Assembly: GCA_017453505.1 (NCBI GenBank)
Contig: JAFTEU010000032.1
Coordinates: 1 to 38,324 of the forward strand
Direction of reading: 5' to 3'
Origin: Muribaculaceae bacterium
Lineage (GTDB): Bacteria; Bacteroidota; Bacteroidia; Bacteroidales; Muribaculaceae
DNA: 38,324 bases
A program made the position numbers and the translations under genes. The notes beneath the pieces are model-generated. The model was not told the DNA's origin and did no database searches. It saw only the letters and a list, made by a program, of their open reading frames with translations. Positions 1-7,903 of this stretch are shown piece by piece (position 1 is the first letter of the stretch; the number at the start of each line of letters is the position of its first letter).

Positions 1-65
1 TATTATATAAAAATACGTTAAATACAAATAAATATCCGCAATTAGAAGAGAAAATGCAAAAATAG

Positions 66-81
66 GCTGCCGAATGGCAGC
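66..81 (-). terminator. Hairpin terminator of the DUF4421 gene
   Basis: On the minus strand GCTGCC and GGCAGC form a 6-bp stem around a 4-base loop, followed by CTATTTTTG. It lies about 50 bases beyond the stop codon of the DUF4421 gene and reads as a weak intrinsic terminator. Confidence 0.55.
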
Positions 82-132
82 ACAAAACTTATCATTAACT
101 TAACAGCCTAGAACCGTCCCCGTGTCCCACTT

Positions 133-1335
133 TTAGAAGCGGATGCCGACGAGGGCGGTGAAGTCGAGGATTGATCCCACGAAATAGTAATGGTCGGTGT
201 GGTATCGGTGGATGTCGGCATAGCTCTGGATGCCCACAAAGTATTGCTTGTGGTTATAGACGGCTCCCATGCGTGCCCGCATATTGATCGAGACGGTGCT
301 GATTCTATTCTCGAGCTGCGTGGCAAGTACATGGCGGTAACCCACATAGGGGGCCATCGTGATGTTGAAGAGCCAGCTCTTGCTGATGACCCAGTTGTAG
401 CCGTATCCCACCATGAGGCAGTAGTCATTATAGAGGAAGCGAGGCATCTCCACACCCTCAGGAAGCTGGTCCTGGACGACTTGAGGGAACTCCTCGGTAT
501 TAAACTGCAGGTCACGGTGCTGCAGGTTGAAGCCCGCAATCAACGAGCCCGCACTGCGTTTCTGGTACTTGGAGAAACAGTAGGCGGCCGCCTGGGCATA
601 GCGTCGGTTGTTGAAAAAGTAGTAGGCATCCATGCCATAGGACTTGCGCTTCAATCCATTAAAGTTGCGGATGGTGCCCTTGTATTTCTCATCATCGGCA
701 TTATGCCTGTAGTCCATGGTGGTGGCACCGACATTCTCCATATAATAGGCCTCGGCGGCAAATCGCGCACAAGTGAACGAGAAGTCCACTTTCTTGGACT
801 TGCCCTTGCCATGAATCAGGTCGGTCACTCCCATCGTGAAGCCCACGCTCACTGCCATGAACGACAGCTGCAAACCGATATTGGAAGTCAGGTTACTGCG
901 GACAAAGATGTGTGAATTAGGCACAGGCTCGCCCGAATAGGTGTCGGCCCAGTTCATCGACTTGAGCATCAGTTTCCAGTTTTTGCCTGTTCCGACGACA
1001 TAGGCTGAATCATAGCTGTTGAAGGCCTTGTCGCCCCACTTGTAAGTTTTCCAGGCAAAGCGCAGGAACTTGGGATAATTGATGGTCTTGCCCGTCAAGT
1101 CCACAACACCGTGCTTCATCGCACGCCACCAGTAGCCGCCGTCACGGATGGTGTCATAGGGCTCGTTCATCTTCTTCTCGACGCGGTCACGGATGCGCTC
1201 CTTGAACTGCTGGAACTTGTTCAGGTGCACGGTAGTGTCGGCCACAGCGGCCGTGTCGGCAGGCACGTCCTGACCTAGCGCCGACAGCGAGACCAGCGCG
1301 ATGATTAACAAGAGTATGTGACGAAGGCATCTCAT
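133..1335 (-). CDS. DUF4421 family secreted protein
   Basis: A 400-residue protein with a clear signal peptide (residues 1-22, hydrophobic LLLIIALVSLSA, then ALGQ). The stretch from about residue 58 (YDTIRDGGYWWRAM, then aromatic-rich segments) to the end resembles DUF4421, a Bacteroidetes family of unknown function. Many alternating aromatic/polar segments and the C-terminal GIRF-type ending suggest an outer-membrane beta barrel, which is inference. It is transcribed alone on the minus strand, diverging from the dehydrogenase at 1538. A TACCTTTG box lies only 8 bases upstream of the start, so the leader would be extremely short if that box is used. The start is supported by the signal peptide. 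Molecular function is unknown. Confidence 0.8.
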   Translation of the reverse strand: MRCLRHILLLIIALVSLSALGQDVPADTAAVADTTVHLNKFQQFKERIRDRVEKKMNEPYDTIRDGGYWWRAMKHGVVDLTGKTINYPKFLRFAWKTYKWGDKAFNSYDSAYVVGTGKNWKLMLKSMNWADTYSGEPVPNSHIFVRSNLTSNIGLQLSFMAVSVGFTMGVTDLIHGKGKSKKVDFSFTCARFAAEAYYMENVGATTMDYRHNADDEKYKGTIRNFNGLKRKSYGMDAYYFFNNRRYAQAAAYCFSKYQKRSAGSLIAGFNLQHRDLQFNTEEFPQVVQDQLPEGVEMPRFLYNDYCLMVGYGYNWVISKSWLFNITMAPYVGYRHVLATQLENRISTVSINMRARMGAVYNHKQYFVGIQSYADIHRYHTDHYYFVGSILDFTALVGIRF

Positions 1336-1343
1336 TCAGGCGA

Positions 1344-1351
1344 CAAAGGTA
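1344..1351 (-). promoter_or_regulatory. Candidate -7 box (TACCTTTG) for the DUF4421 gene
   Basis: The minus strand reads TACCTTTG, matching the Bacteroidetes -7 consensus TAnnTTTG. No good TTG lies 19-21 bases upstream. The G is only 9 bases from the first base of the ATG, implying a near-leaderless transcript. Confidence 0.5.
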
Positions 1352-1454
1352 CAAAAAATCCTCCATTCACCATCTAAGGGCTTCATGCAAGTTGATAACA
1401 ATGTGCCGCCGAGCCATGAATCACAAGGCGGTTTAAAAAAAATCAGGGTCAGTG

Positions 1455-1485
1455 TTGCACAATATTGAGAATTGGTGTATTTTTG
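1455..1485 (+). promoter_or_regulatory. Promoter of the threonine dehydrogenase-like gene
   Basis: TTG at 1455-1457, 20 bases, then TATTTTTG at 1478-1485: a good match to the Bacteroidetes -33/-7 promoter. It predicts a leader of roughly 50 nucleotides before the ATG at 1538. Confidence 0.7.
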
Positions 1486-1537
1486 TGCCACATTTAACGA
1501 GACATAAACCTGAACTTAATTTTATACAGATACTACA

Positions 1538-2497
1538 ATGAAAAATATCTTGATCATCGGCTCGACGGGACAAATCGGTTCCGAGCTGACAATGAAACTG
1601 AGAGGCATCTACAGTGGCAATGTTGTGGCTGGTTACATCCCTGGTGCCGAGCCCAAGGGCGAACTGCTGGAGAGCGGTCCCTCGGAAATCGTTGACATCA
1701 CCAATGCCCAGCAGATTGGCGCCGTGGTGGACAAGTACAACATCGACACCATCTATAACCTGGCTGCCCTGCTGAGCGCCGTTGCCGAGAACAAGCCCCA
1801 GCTGGCATGGCACATCGGCATCGATGGCCTGATGAACGTGCTCGAGGTGTCACGCGAGAAGCACTGCGCCGTGTTCACCCCCAGCAGCATCGGCTCGTTC
1901 GGCCCCAATGCGCCCAAGGACGGCACTCCCCAGGACACCATCCAGCAACCGCGCACGATGTACGGCGTGACCAAGGTCACCGGTGAGTTGCTAAGTAACT
2001 ACTACGCCCTCAAATTCGGCGTGGACACCCGCTCGGTGCGCTTCCCTGGCTTGATCAGCTATGTCACTCCTCCGGGCGGTGGCACCACCGACTACGCCGT
2101 GGATATCTATTACAGCGCCGTACAAGGCAAGAAGTTCATCTGCCCCATCGCTGCCGGCACCTTGATGGACATGATGTACATGCCCGATGCCCTGCGTGCC
2201 GCCATCGAGATCATGGAGGCAGACCCGACCCGTCTGGAGCACCGCAACTCGTTCAACATCGCCTCGATGAGTTTTGATCCTGAGTGCATCTACCAGAAGA
2301 TCAAGGAATACATTCCTGAGTTCGAAATGGAATACCAGGTTGACCCGTTGCGTCAAGGTATCGCCGACAGCTGGCCTAACAAGCTGGACGACACCTGCGC
2401 CCGTGTCGAGTGGGACTGGAAGCCCGAGTATGACCTGGATGCCATGACCCAGGATATGATCGAGAAGCTGCGCATCAAGTTCGGTATCAATAAGTAA
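1538..2497 (+). CDS. NAD-dependent epimerase/dehydratase, L-threonine 3-dehydrogenase-like
   Basis: A 319-residue extended short-chain dehydrogenase. The Rossmann motif GSTGQIG is at residues 8-14 and the catalytic pair is Y142 and K146 in YGVTK, after a SS-rich segment at 116-117. Length and conserved blocks (FTPSSIGSFGP, TMYGVTK, RFPGLIS) match the SDR-type L-threonine dehydrogenases known from Bacteroidetes and animals, which oxidise threonine to 2-amino-3-ketobutyrate using NAD+. The next enzyme of that route, Kbl, is encoded at 14743, not adjacent but consistent. It has its own promoter and is followed 14 bases later by a small lipoprotein gene, with which it is probably co-transcribed. 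A UDP-sugar epimerase role is a less likely alternative. Cytoplasmic. Confidence 0.85.
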   Translation: MKNILIIGSTGQIGSELTMKLRGIYSGNVVAGYIPGAEPKGELLESGPSEIVDITNAQQIGAVVDKYNIDTIYNLAALLSAVAENKPQLAWHIGIDGLMNVLEVSREKHCAVFTPSSIGSFGPNAPKDGTPQDTIQQPRTMYGVTKVTGELLSNYYALKFGVDTRSVRFPGLISYVTPPGGGTTDYAVDIYYSAVQGKKFICPIAAGTLMDMMYMPDALRAAIEIMEADPTRLEHRNSFNIASMSFDPECIYQKIKEYIPEFEMEYQVDPLRQGIADSWPNKLDDTCARVEWDWKPEYDLDAMTQDMIEKLRIKFGINK

Positions 2498-2511
2498 GCA
2501 AGAACTACCTG

Positions 2512-2868
2512 ATGAAACGGTCCATCCATGTCCTGTGCTGCCTGCTGTGCCTGTTGCTGAGTTCCTGCTCGGGCAACAGCTACAAGCTGGCCAAGGAATA
2601 CCAGACCCGGGACACCTTCGGCTACCTCGTGTTTGTGAGCGAGTCAGGTCGGCAATACGACGACCTGTGGGTCAATATTTCGGGACTGGACAAGACATTC
2701 CTGGCCTCGACGGCCCATGTTGTTGACGGAGAAGTCAAGGGCATGAAATATGGTGCGCAGCAAGGCACCCGCAAGGTCATGATTCGCCAGCAGAACGAGC
2801 GACTGCTCTATCAAGACATTGTCACCATCCGCGCCGGCGAGGACACCATCATCAAGTTCAAGGACTGA
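2512..2868 (+). CDS. Small lipoprotein, function unknown
   Basis: A 118-residue protein whose N-terminus is a lipoprotein signal: MKRS, a Leu/Cys-rich hydrophobic run, then the lipobox LSSC with Cys19 as the likely acylated residue. The mature part has no motif I recognise; it is polar with short beta-like segments and ends KFKD. It starts 14 bases after the dehydrogenase stop, so it may be co-transcribed, although a functional link is not evident. A hairpin terminator follows at about 2884. Function unknown; an envelope location is the only firm inference. Confidence 0.7.
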   Translation: MKRSIHVLCCLLCLLLSSCSGNSYKLAKEYQTRDTFGYLVFVSESGRQYDDLWVNISGLDKTFLASTAHVVDGEVKGMKYGAQQGTRKVMIRQQNERLLYQDIVTIRAGEDTIIKFKD

Positions 2869-2883
2869 TATTCATCCATCATC

Positions 2884-2932
2884 AATAAATACAAGGGACA
2901 ACTTCAATTAGAGCTGTTCCTTGTTTATTTTT
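2884..2932. terminator. Convergent hairpin terminator
   Basis: ACAAGG (2891-2896) pairs with CCTTGT (2919-2924), extended inward by ACA/TGT, with flanking A-rich and T-rich tracts (TTTATTTTT at 2924-2932). It sits between a plus-strand and a minus-strand gene and could stop transcription from both sides. Confidence 0.7.
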
Positions 2933-2950
2933 AAAGGCATTGGTCATTAA

Positions 2951-3574
2951 CTATATGACCGAATTGATTGTCTGCTGTAAATCATTCAGGAAACGAGCCG
3001 CGTGCGCACCATCCATCTGCGTGTGGTGAAACTGGAAGGAAAGCTTGAGCGTCGTTTTTATCCAGTGCTTCTTGTACCTGCCCCATATCAGGAAAGGGTT
3101 ATTGAAGATGCCACTATACATCCCAATAGCCCCATCAATATCACAATCTACTAAGGCCGAAGTGCCAATGACCATGCTATCTGGCAGGTCATGATTGATG
3201 CAGCTCTCGGCCACCTGACGTGTCAGGCACTGATAATTGTGATTGAACTCCTGCAAGTCATGTGAGAACGGGATGTCGCATGAACTGACTTCACCTTGAC
3301 TATTGATGACGATGGTATTCACTGCAAGCGTGTTATATTGCATCAGTTTGCCATCAACGGGCAACAAATAAAACTCTTTGATCCCGCTTGCGGCCTTGCC
3401 GATGCACCAACACATGAGCATGTTGAACTTTAATCCATGCTTGCGACTGGTTTTCACCAATCGTGACACGTCAAGCGTCTTGAGCAGAGTCACCATGGGC
3501 ATCGGTGCCTTTATCCACATGTCGAAGGCATAGGCCCGACTGGTCTCGCTGGGATTGACTTCGGTTTTCATCAA
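2951..3574 (-). CDS. CatA-like O-acetyltransferase
   Basis: A 207-residue protein of the chloramphenicol acetyltransferase fold. The catalytic motif HHxxxDG is present as HHTQMDG (H183, H184, D188, G189), and a serine in GTSAL (S139) sits where CAT enzymes have the active-site Ser of their SAL motif. It is slightly shorter than typical CatA, and the N-terminal IDxxxWxRxEHF signature of true CatA is absent, so it better fits the CatA-like family whose natural acceptor is unknown. It should not be read as a resistance gene. It follows the GNAT/zinc-ribbon gene by 23 bases on the same strand, suggesting an operon of two acyltransferases. Cytoplasmic. Confidence 0.8.
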   Translation of the reverse strand: MMKTEVNPSETSRAYAFDMWIKAPMPMVTLLKTLDVSRLVKTSRKHGLKFNMLMCWCIGKAASGIKEFYLLPVDGKLMQYNTLAVNTIVINSQGEVSSCDIPFSHDLQEFNHNYQCLTRQVAESCINHDLPDSMVIGTSALVDCDIDGAIGMYSGIFNNPFLIWGRYKKHWIKTTLKLSFQFHHTQMDGAHAARFLNDLQQTINSVI

Positions 3575-3597
3575 AACTCACTTTCAATTGCTTGTTT

Positions 3598-4485
3598 TTA
3601 CCGCCAACGCTTGAGACCGGGAAAATACTGGCGCAGCACCTCTTTATATTCCTCGGGCGTGAGGTTTTGGCCGGTGTTCTCATTGAAATGGTCAACAAAC
3701 TGGGCGCAATGATCTATCATCCCGTCCATTGTGAGGTCTTGAAGAAAAGCGCCCTCATGATAACAGTAACGGCAATAGTCAAAATTGGTACTGCCGTCGG
3801 CATTGGTGCTAAAATCCTCGACGTGTGCCAAAGGCATGCCGCAACTCTGGCAGAATTGGGGTAACTGGCCGTCGTTGAAGGCTTTTTCCATCTCGGGAAA
3901 TGTCGCCTCGTAGGCTTCAAAGGCATCGGGGTGCTCATCGGCAACAAAGTAGCCCCGAGGCGGCTGGTAGGTAGCCTCGGTCACTCCGTTATCATGTAGC
4001 CACCCGGGGATGAGTTCCTGGGCAAGGAAATAGGGCACCACTGCATCGCGCGGTTCGGTATGATAATGGATGCCAAACTTGCTGGCCAAGTCAAAGCCCG
4101 CATGGCGGTAGAAATTGATATTTCCCTCCATGCACAAGAAGCCGATACCCAGTTCACGGGCCTTCGCCAACGCAAAATTCAGCAATTTCAAGCCAAAGCC
4201 CTGACGCTTGAGGTCGGGGAGGATGCTGATGGGGCCAAAGGTCCAAGACGGGAGATGCGTGCCATCGTCAAGGACGAGTTCTGCCCTCGAGAACATCACA
4301 TGGCCAATGATGCGTCCGTCCTGCTCCATCACCCAGTCAAGCTCGGGTATGAAGTCAGGATTATTCCTGTACTGATTGAGAACAAAGTGTTCAGCACATC
4401 CCGGCCGATACACATTCCAAAAGGCCTCGCGGGTGAGGTTTTCCACCTCACGGTAATCATTGGATTGTTCTAATCTGATTGTCAT
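3598..4485 (-). CDS. GNAT N-acetyltransferase fused to a zinc-ribbon domain
   Basis: A 295-residue two-domain protein. Residues about 1-165 are a GNAT domain, with the acetyl-CoA-binding loop at LKRQGFG (92-98) and the following NFYRHAGF strand-helix. Residues about 205-290 carry a treble Cys arrangement: C212 and C215 in QSCGMPL, then C238 and C241 in CRYCYHEG, followed by MDGMIDHC. This matches the putative zinc-ribbon family (Zn_ribbon_2 type) usually seen as a small separate protein. The substrate is unknown; the ribbon could bind nucleic acid or a protein substrate, which is inference. It is the first gene of a probable operon with the CatA-like enzyme. No strong -7 box was seen in the 197 bases upstream. 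Confidence 0.82.
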   Translation of the reverse strand: MTIRLEQSNDYREVENLTREAFWNVYRPGCAEHFVLNQYRNNPDFIPELDWVMEQDGRIIGHVMFSRAELVLDDGTHLPSWTFGPISILPDLKRQGFGLKLLNFALAKARELGIGFLCMEGNINFYRHAGFDLASKFGIHYHTEPRDAVVPYFLAQELIPGWLHDNGVTEATYQPPRGYFVADEHPDAFEAYEATFPEMEKAFNDGQLPQFCQSCGMPLAHVEDFSTNADGSTNFDYCRYCYHEGAFLQDLTMDGMIDHCAQFVDHFNENTGQNLTPEEYKEVLRQYFPGLKRWR

Positions 4486-4682
4486 AGCGCATTAAATTGA
4501 GGTTAAGGTTTTGCCTAGAACACATCGGGGGCGGTTGTCGCTTCGCAATGCTGGCTTGCGCTGACGTAACCAACAGGGACAAGCTGGATGTCATCCTTGG
4601 GGTCCTGGTCACGATACATGCTCTCGGCATTTTAGCGGTTCACCTTTTTGCACACAAAGTAATAAATATTGCATCTTTCACT

Positions 4683-5294
4683 TTATTGGTTTTCAAATTC
4701 CTTTAACTCTTCTAATCCCTGTTCAATCTCCAGCAATTGATGGGTATGGTGACGACGCACCCACAGCGCCAGTATATAACCGAGGCCAAAAGTCAGCACC
4801 GATAGTCCTAATGGCAGTAACATCTTCATGCCCAACTGATAATTCACCTGATCATTAAAGGCAAGTTCCGAGATGTAAAAAACAATCATGGCAAATGCAA
4901 CCTCGCCAATGCCCCAAATCACCTCTTGATGGCAAATCTTCTTGTAGCGTAACACCAAGCCCATGAGCTCGTTGCAACATTTACCCTCAAGATTGAACCG
5001 CAACAACAGGGATAATTTCATGATCTGGGGAATGAGACCTATCACCATAGCAGCCTCGACAACCACAAATGAAAACATCCTGATGGGCGTATTCATGTAC
5101 ACATAGGGGAATATCCCAATAATGAGGACGATGCACACGACCAGGTTGAAGTAGTTGTGCCTGCACACGCCGTCAAATGCCGAGCGGGTCTTACGGGTAA
5201 TCATTTCCCGCACGGCGCGCAGGCTGACAACCTCACTATCACTCAAGCGGTTGTCAAGCGTGCTCCAACTGGCTTTTAATTCGTCAAGTTCCAT
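4683..5294 (-). CDS. Four-helix membrane protein, probable ECF partner/anti-sigma
   Basis: A 203-residue protein: a soluble N-terminus of about 45 residues (MELDELKASW), then hydrophobic segments near residues 48-65, 70-90, 127-145 and 155-178, and a charged C-terminal helix rich in Glu/Leu. It starts 15 bases after the ECF sigma gene on the same strand. The module at 28580 has the same architecture (soluble coiled N-terminus, four membrane segments in two pairs, charged tail) and the same 15-bp spacing to its own sigma gene. By position it is probably the membrane-bound regulator of that sigma factor; no classical zinc anti-sigma or FecR domain is visible. Confidence 0.7.
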   Translation of the reverse strand: MELDELKASWSTLDNRLSDSEVVSLRAVREMITRKTRSAFDGVCRHNYFNLVVCIVLIIGIFPYVYMNTPIRMFSFVVVEAAMVIGLIPQIMKLSLLLRFNLEGKCCNELMGLVLRYKKICHQEVIWGIGEVAFAMIVFYISELAFNDQVNYQLGMKMLLPLGLSVLTFGLGYILALWVRRHHTHQLLEIEQGLEELKEFENQ

Positions 5295-5309
5295 ATCGAG
5301 ATGTTTTTT

Positions 5310-5801
5310 TTAACTGTTAGACATTTTTTTAAGTTTCTCCTTGACACGAGTGAGTTTCACGGCGACATTGCCCCTGGAGAGGCCCAAGATATCGGCCATT
5401 TCCTGGTAACTGCGCTCTTCAAGCCAGAGGAGAATCAGCGCGCGTTCCAATTTTCCCAGTTGGTTGATGAGACGATACAGTTGCCGCAGTTGACCTGTTT
5501 TGCCTTCTTCATCGATCAAACTCCCCGCCACATCGGCTGTGATAGGGACGGTGGAGGGGCGGGTGCCAGATCGACGCAGGAAGGTGATACAGGTATTCAT
5601 GGCGATGCGGTAAACCCATGTCGAGAGTTTGCTATCCCCGCGATAACGCGGAAATCCTTTCCACAGGTTAAGCACCACCTCTTGGAATAGGTCGTTCAAG
5701 TCATCCTGATCTTTGGCATAGACATAACACACCTTGTAGATGGTGCGCTTCTGCCCAGCAATCAGTTCCAGGAAATCATTCTCTAGGTTCTTTGTCTCCA
5801 T
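5310..5801 (-). CDS. ECF RNA polymerase sigma factor
   Basis: A 163-residue sigma-70 family protein of ECF type. Region 2 covers about residues 20-85 (DDLNDLFQEVVLNLWKGF, then TWVYRIAMNTC) and region 4 about 105-160 (ERSYQEMADILGLSRGNVAV, a helix-turn-helix, then KLTRVKEKLKKM). It would direct RNA polymerase to promoters with an AAC-type -35. Two such candidate promoters lie directly upstream (5827-5856 and 5891-5921), suggesting autoregulation. The protein is clearly paralogous to the sigma at 28091 (for example LLWLEERSYQEMA versus LLWLENMSYDEIA). Its downstream neighbour is the putative membrane partner. Confidence 0.9.
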   Translation of the reverse strand: METKNLENDFLELIAGQKRTIYKVCYVYAKDQDDLNDLFQEVVLNLWKGFPRYRGDSKLSTWVYRIAMNTCITFLRRSGTRPSTVPITADVAGSLIDEEGKTGQLRQLYRLINQLGKLERALILLWLEERSYQEMADILGLSRGNVAVKLTRVKEKLKKMSNS

Positions 5802-5826
5802 TGTTGAAAATCATTCGTTCTCTACA

Positions 5827-5856
5827 TTAGTCGCACTGGTCGCTAAAAAGTTACAC
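5827..5856 (-). promoter_or_regulatory. Candidate ECF-type promoter, proximal
   Basis: The minus strand reads GTGTAACTTTTT (5856-5845), 10 bases, then GCGACTAA (5834-5827). An AAC -35 and CGWCTA -10 fit ECF-dependent promoters in general. It lies about 25 bases before the sigma start, and a similar arrangement precedes the paralogous sigma at 28091. Confidence 0.5.
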
Positions 5857-5890
5857 GCACGATGCGACAAAATGCACATCCCGACATTAG

Positions 5891-5921
5891 ATAGACGCAC
5901 ACACGCCTCAAAAAGTTGCGC
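5891..5921 (-). promoter_or_regulatory. Candidate ECF-type promoter, distal
   Basis: The minus strand reads GCGCAACTTTTT (5921-5910), 11 bases, then GCGTCTAT (5898-5891). It repeats the layout of the proximal site 65 bases downstream, so the sigma gene may have two tandem autoregulatory promoters. Confidence 0.45.
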
Positions 5922-6000
5922 GTGCAAAGCCATAATCACTTATATCAGTAGTGGAAAGCAAGGAGGCGTCTTGAGGGGTAAAGTGTGTTCCGGTCCTGTA

Positions 6001-7035
6001 TCACTTGGCTTGAAAGTTCTTGTATCGTGACCACTCATCCCGCACCCCGGCTCCATAGTCGCCCAGGAAGAAGTCGGCTTGCAGATTATCCTTAAACGGG
6101 GTCCAGTTGCCACAGATGACACCGTCACGGGCTATCACGGGCTGGAAGATGCCGGTGCTGTTGTGCGCCCTGTGGCGATGGTCGGGCGAGAGCACGATGT
6201 CACGGCTCTTGTAACTGATGAGGTACTCGTCATACGGGGGAATCAGCAGATAACGTCCCCTGCGCATGCCGCGCGTGCGCACGTCGTCGGTCACATACCA
6301 GTCACGCCCTTGCCATTTCTCCTGATGAATCGCGTTGCCCATGAGGGCAATGCCGCGGCGGCAGTCGCCGATGTTGAGCCCCGACCACCACACGAAGTCC
6401 TCGAGTGTCGCGGGCTGCCGGCTCTGGAAATACTTGCGGGTCAGGGTCAGCAAGGCCTCGTCATGGTCAACCACAACGCGAGAGCCTACCTTTTGGCTCA
6501 CGAGTGAATAGGTGGCCTTCATGGGCAGCAATTCACCACTGCACAGGATGCCCGACAGTTCGGCCATGCGCAGGTGATAGGACAAGCGGTGTTCATCCAT
6601 GACAACACCTTTATCCTTCAAGGCTTGAACGAAATCCTCCTTGACGGCACTGCCCTTGTCGGCAGCAGTCTGGACAAGGACTTCGCGGACACGCGCCAAC
6701 TCTTCCTCGCCGATGGCGACGTGGTTACTGCGCATCCAGCCATGTATCACGGCAATCGCCTTTGGGGCACACAATTGGAGCAAGAGCCAGTAGTCCTGGG
6801 CCGCCACCAGTTGCCAGGTGCCACGCATCAGGTGCAGTCTGACGATCTGCCCGCTGTCAAAGGCCTGCTTGAAAGCCCGGGAAGACGGCTTGCGAGTGCG
6901 CATCGCCACGGCCCAGCGCATCATGCGATACTCCTGGGCCTGGATGGCACCCATGTAACGGACCACATCGGCAGGGTCGCTGTATTGAGGGCTGATGAGC
7001 TGCTGGTTGAGCAGCCGTGTAGCTATCGGATTCAT
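6001..7035 (-). CDS. Winged-helix DNA glycosylase-like protein (HTH_42, AlkZ/YcaQ superfamily)
   Basis: A 344-residue protein of the HTH_42 winged-helix family that includes AlkZ and YcaQ, glycosylases unhooking interstrand crosslinks or bulky adducts. The N-terminal block RYMGAIQAQEYRMMRWA carries Q32-A-Q34, matching the catalytic Q-x-Q motif reported for the AlkZ-like branch (from memory; the YcaQ-like branch is described as Q-x-D). Other family blocks are HLMRGTWQL (about 93-101), FVWWSGL (about 219-225) and DRH near the C-terminus. Length is near the family norm. It lies 18 bases downstream of the sirtuin gene on the same strand, so the two are probably one operon. Activity on any lesion is inferred. 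Confidence 0.8.
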   Translation of the reverse strand: MNPIATRLLNQQLISPQYSDPADVVRYMGAIQAQEYRMMRWAVAMRTRKPSSRAFKQAFDSGQIVRLHLMRGTWQLVAAQDYWLLLQLCAPKAIAVIHGWMRSNHVAIGEEELARVREVLVQTAADKGSAVKEDFVQALKDKGVVMDEHRLSYHLRMAELSGILCSGELLPMKATYSLVSQKVGSRVVVDHDEALLTLTRKYFQSRQPATLEDFVWWSGLNIGDCRRGIALMGNAIHQEKWQGRDWYVTDDVRTRGMRRGRYLLIPPYDEYLISYKSRDIVLSPDHRHRAHNSTGIFQPVIARDGVICGNWTPFKDNLQADFFLGDYGAGVRDEWSRYKNFQAK

Positions 7036-7053
7036 CAGTCGCCACGCACGGGG

Positions 7054-7764
7054 TTAGCCGCGCAGAATGTCAATCAGTTCGGCAACGCCCTGGGTAGCAG
7101 GTTTCTGAATGACGGTTACCCAGTCGGGCACTGAAGCTGGCTTGGGGTCAATGTAGTAGATGGGCACACCGCGCCTGACATACTGGATGAGTGCCGCAGC
7201 AGGATAGACAACCAGCGAGGTGCCAATGACGACAAAGATGTCGGCATCATGCGCCAGCTGAGCCGCAGCCTCCATGTTGGGCACCGCCTCGCCAAAGAAC
7301 ACGATGTGAGGACGCACCGGGTCATCATAGGGGTCACGCGTGTCCACACTGGTTTCCAAGCCCTTGTCGGTCAACTCGTCGCATGGCAAAGTGTACAATC
7401 GGTCCTCACGGCGCAATGAGCGCACCTTCATCAACTCGCCGTGCAGGTGTAGCACACTGCTGCTGCCCGCACGCTCATGCAGGTCATCCACATTCTGGGT
7501 GATGACACGCACGTCAAAGTCCTTCTCAAGATCCACGAGGCCCAGGTGGGCGGCATTGGGCTGCGCATCCTGCAATTGCAGGCGACGCTCATTGTAGAAC
7601 TTGTGGATGAGCGACGGATTGCGCAGGAATCCTTCATGACTTGCCACATCCATCACGGGGTAATTCTCCCACAGGCCATCAGCGTCACGGAAGGTCTTGA
7701 TACCACTCTCGGCGCTGATGCCGGCACCCGACGAGATCACTAATTTCTTCTTGCTCATAGTCAT
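7054..7764 (-). CDS. cobB: NAD-dependent protein deacylase (sirtuin, CobB-like)
   Basis: A 236-residue sirtuin. Visible motifs: the NAD-binding loop GAGISAESGIKTFR starting at G13; QNVDDLHERAG with Q90, N91 and D93; the catalytic His in HLHGE (H108); and GTSLVVYPAA (171-180). Y57 and R60 in YNERR match the Tyr/Arg pair that binds acidic acyl groups in class III sirtuins such as E. coli CobB, implying desuccinylase activity as well as deacetylation. Only one cysteine (C128) occurs in the segment that normally holds the four zinc ligands, so the structural zinc site appears lost. The first ATG follows AGGA by a few bases; an in-frame ATG two codons later is also possible. First gene of an operon with the glycosylase-like gene. 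Confidence 0.9.
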   Translation of the reverse strand: MTMSKKKLVISSGAGISAESGIKTFRDADGLWENYPVMDVASHEGFLRNPSLIHKFYNERRLQLQDAQPNAAHLGLVDLEKDFDVRVITQNVDDLHERAGSSSVLHLHGELMKVRSLRREDRLYTLPCDELTDKGLETSVDTRDPYDDPVRPHIVFFGEAVPNMEAAAQLAHDADIFVVIGTSLVVYPAAALIQYVRRGVPIYYIDPKPASVPDWVTVIQKPATQGVAELIDILRG

Positions 7765-7813
7765 TTGTCCTGATTAAGTTGTGATTGTAGAGATTCGATT
7801 AATAATGTGATAG

Positions 7814-7821
7814 CAAAAATA
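7814..7821 (-). promoter_or_regulatory. Candidate -7 box (TATTTTTG) for the sirtuin operon
   Basis: The minus strand reads TATTTTTG, giving a leader of about 45 nucleotides to the sirtuin start. No TTG was found at the usual distance upstream. Confidence 0.45.
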
Positions 7822-7863
7822 GTAAAAATTTTCTAAAAATGTACACCCAATCACATAAATCAC

Positions 7864-7871
7864 TATCTTTG
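7864..7871 (+). promoter_or_regulatory. Candidate -7 box (TATCTTTG) for the FKBP cluster
   Basis: TATCTTTG matches TAnnTTTG and lies 32 bases before the first FKBP start codon, in a divergent intergenic region shared with the sirtuin operon. The -33 element is not obvious. Confidence 0.55.
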
Positions 7872-7903
7872 CACCGTTTTTTTAAAATATAGATAACTAT
7901 TCA

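Noticed and set aside
2951-3574. Chloramphenicol resistance gene
   Set aside because: Only the fold and HHxxxDG motif match; the true CatA N-terminal signature is absent, so resistance is not supported.
5310-5801. A second FecR-type cell-surface signalling system near 5 kb
   Set aside because: Its partner is a four-helix membrane protein without a FecR or DUF4974 domain, and no receptor gene is adjacent.
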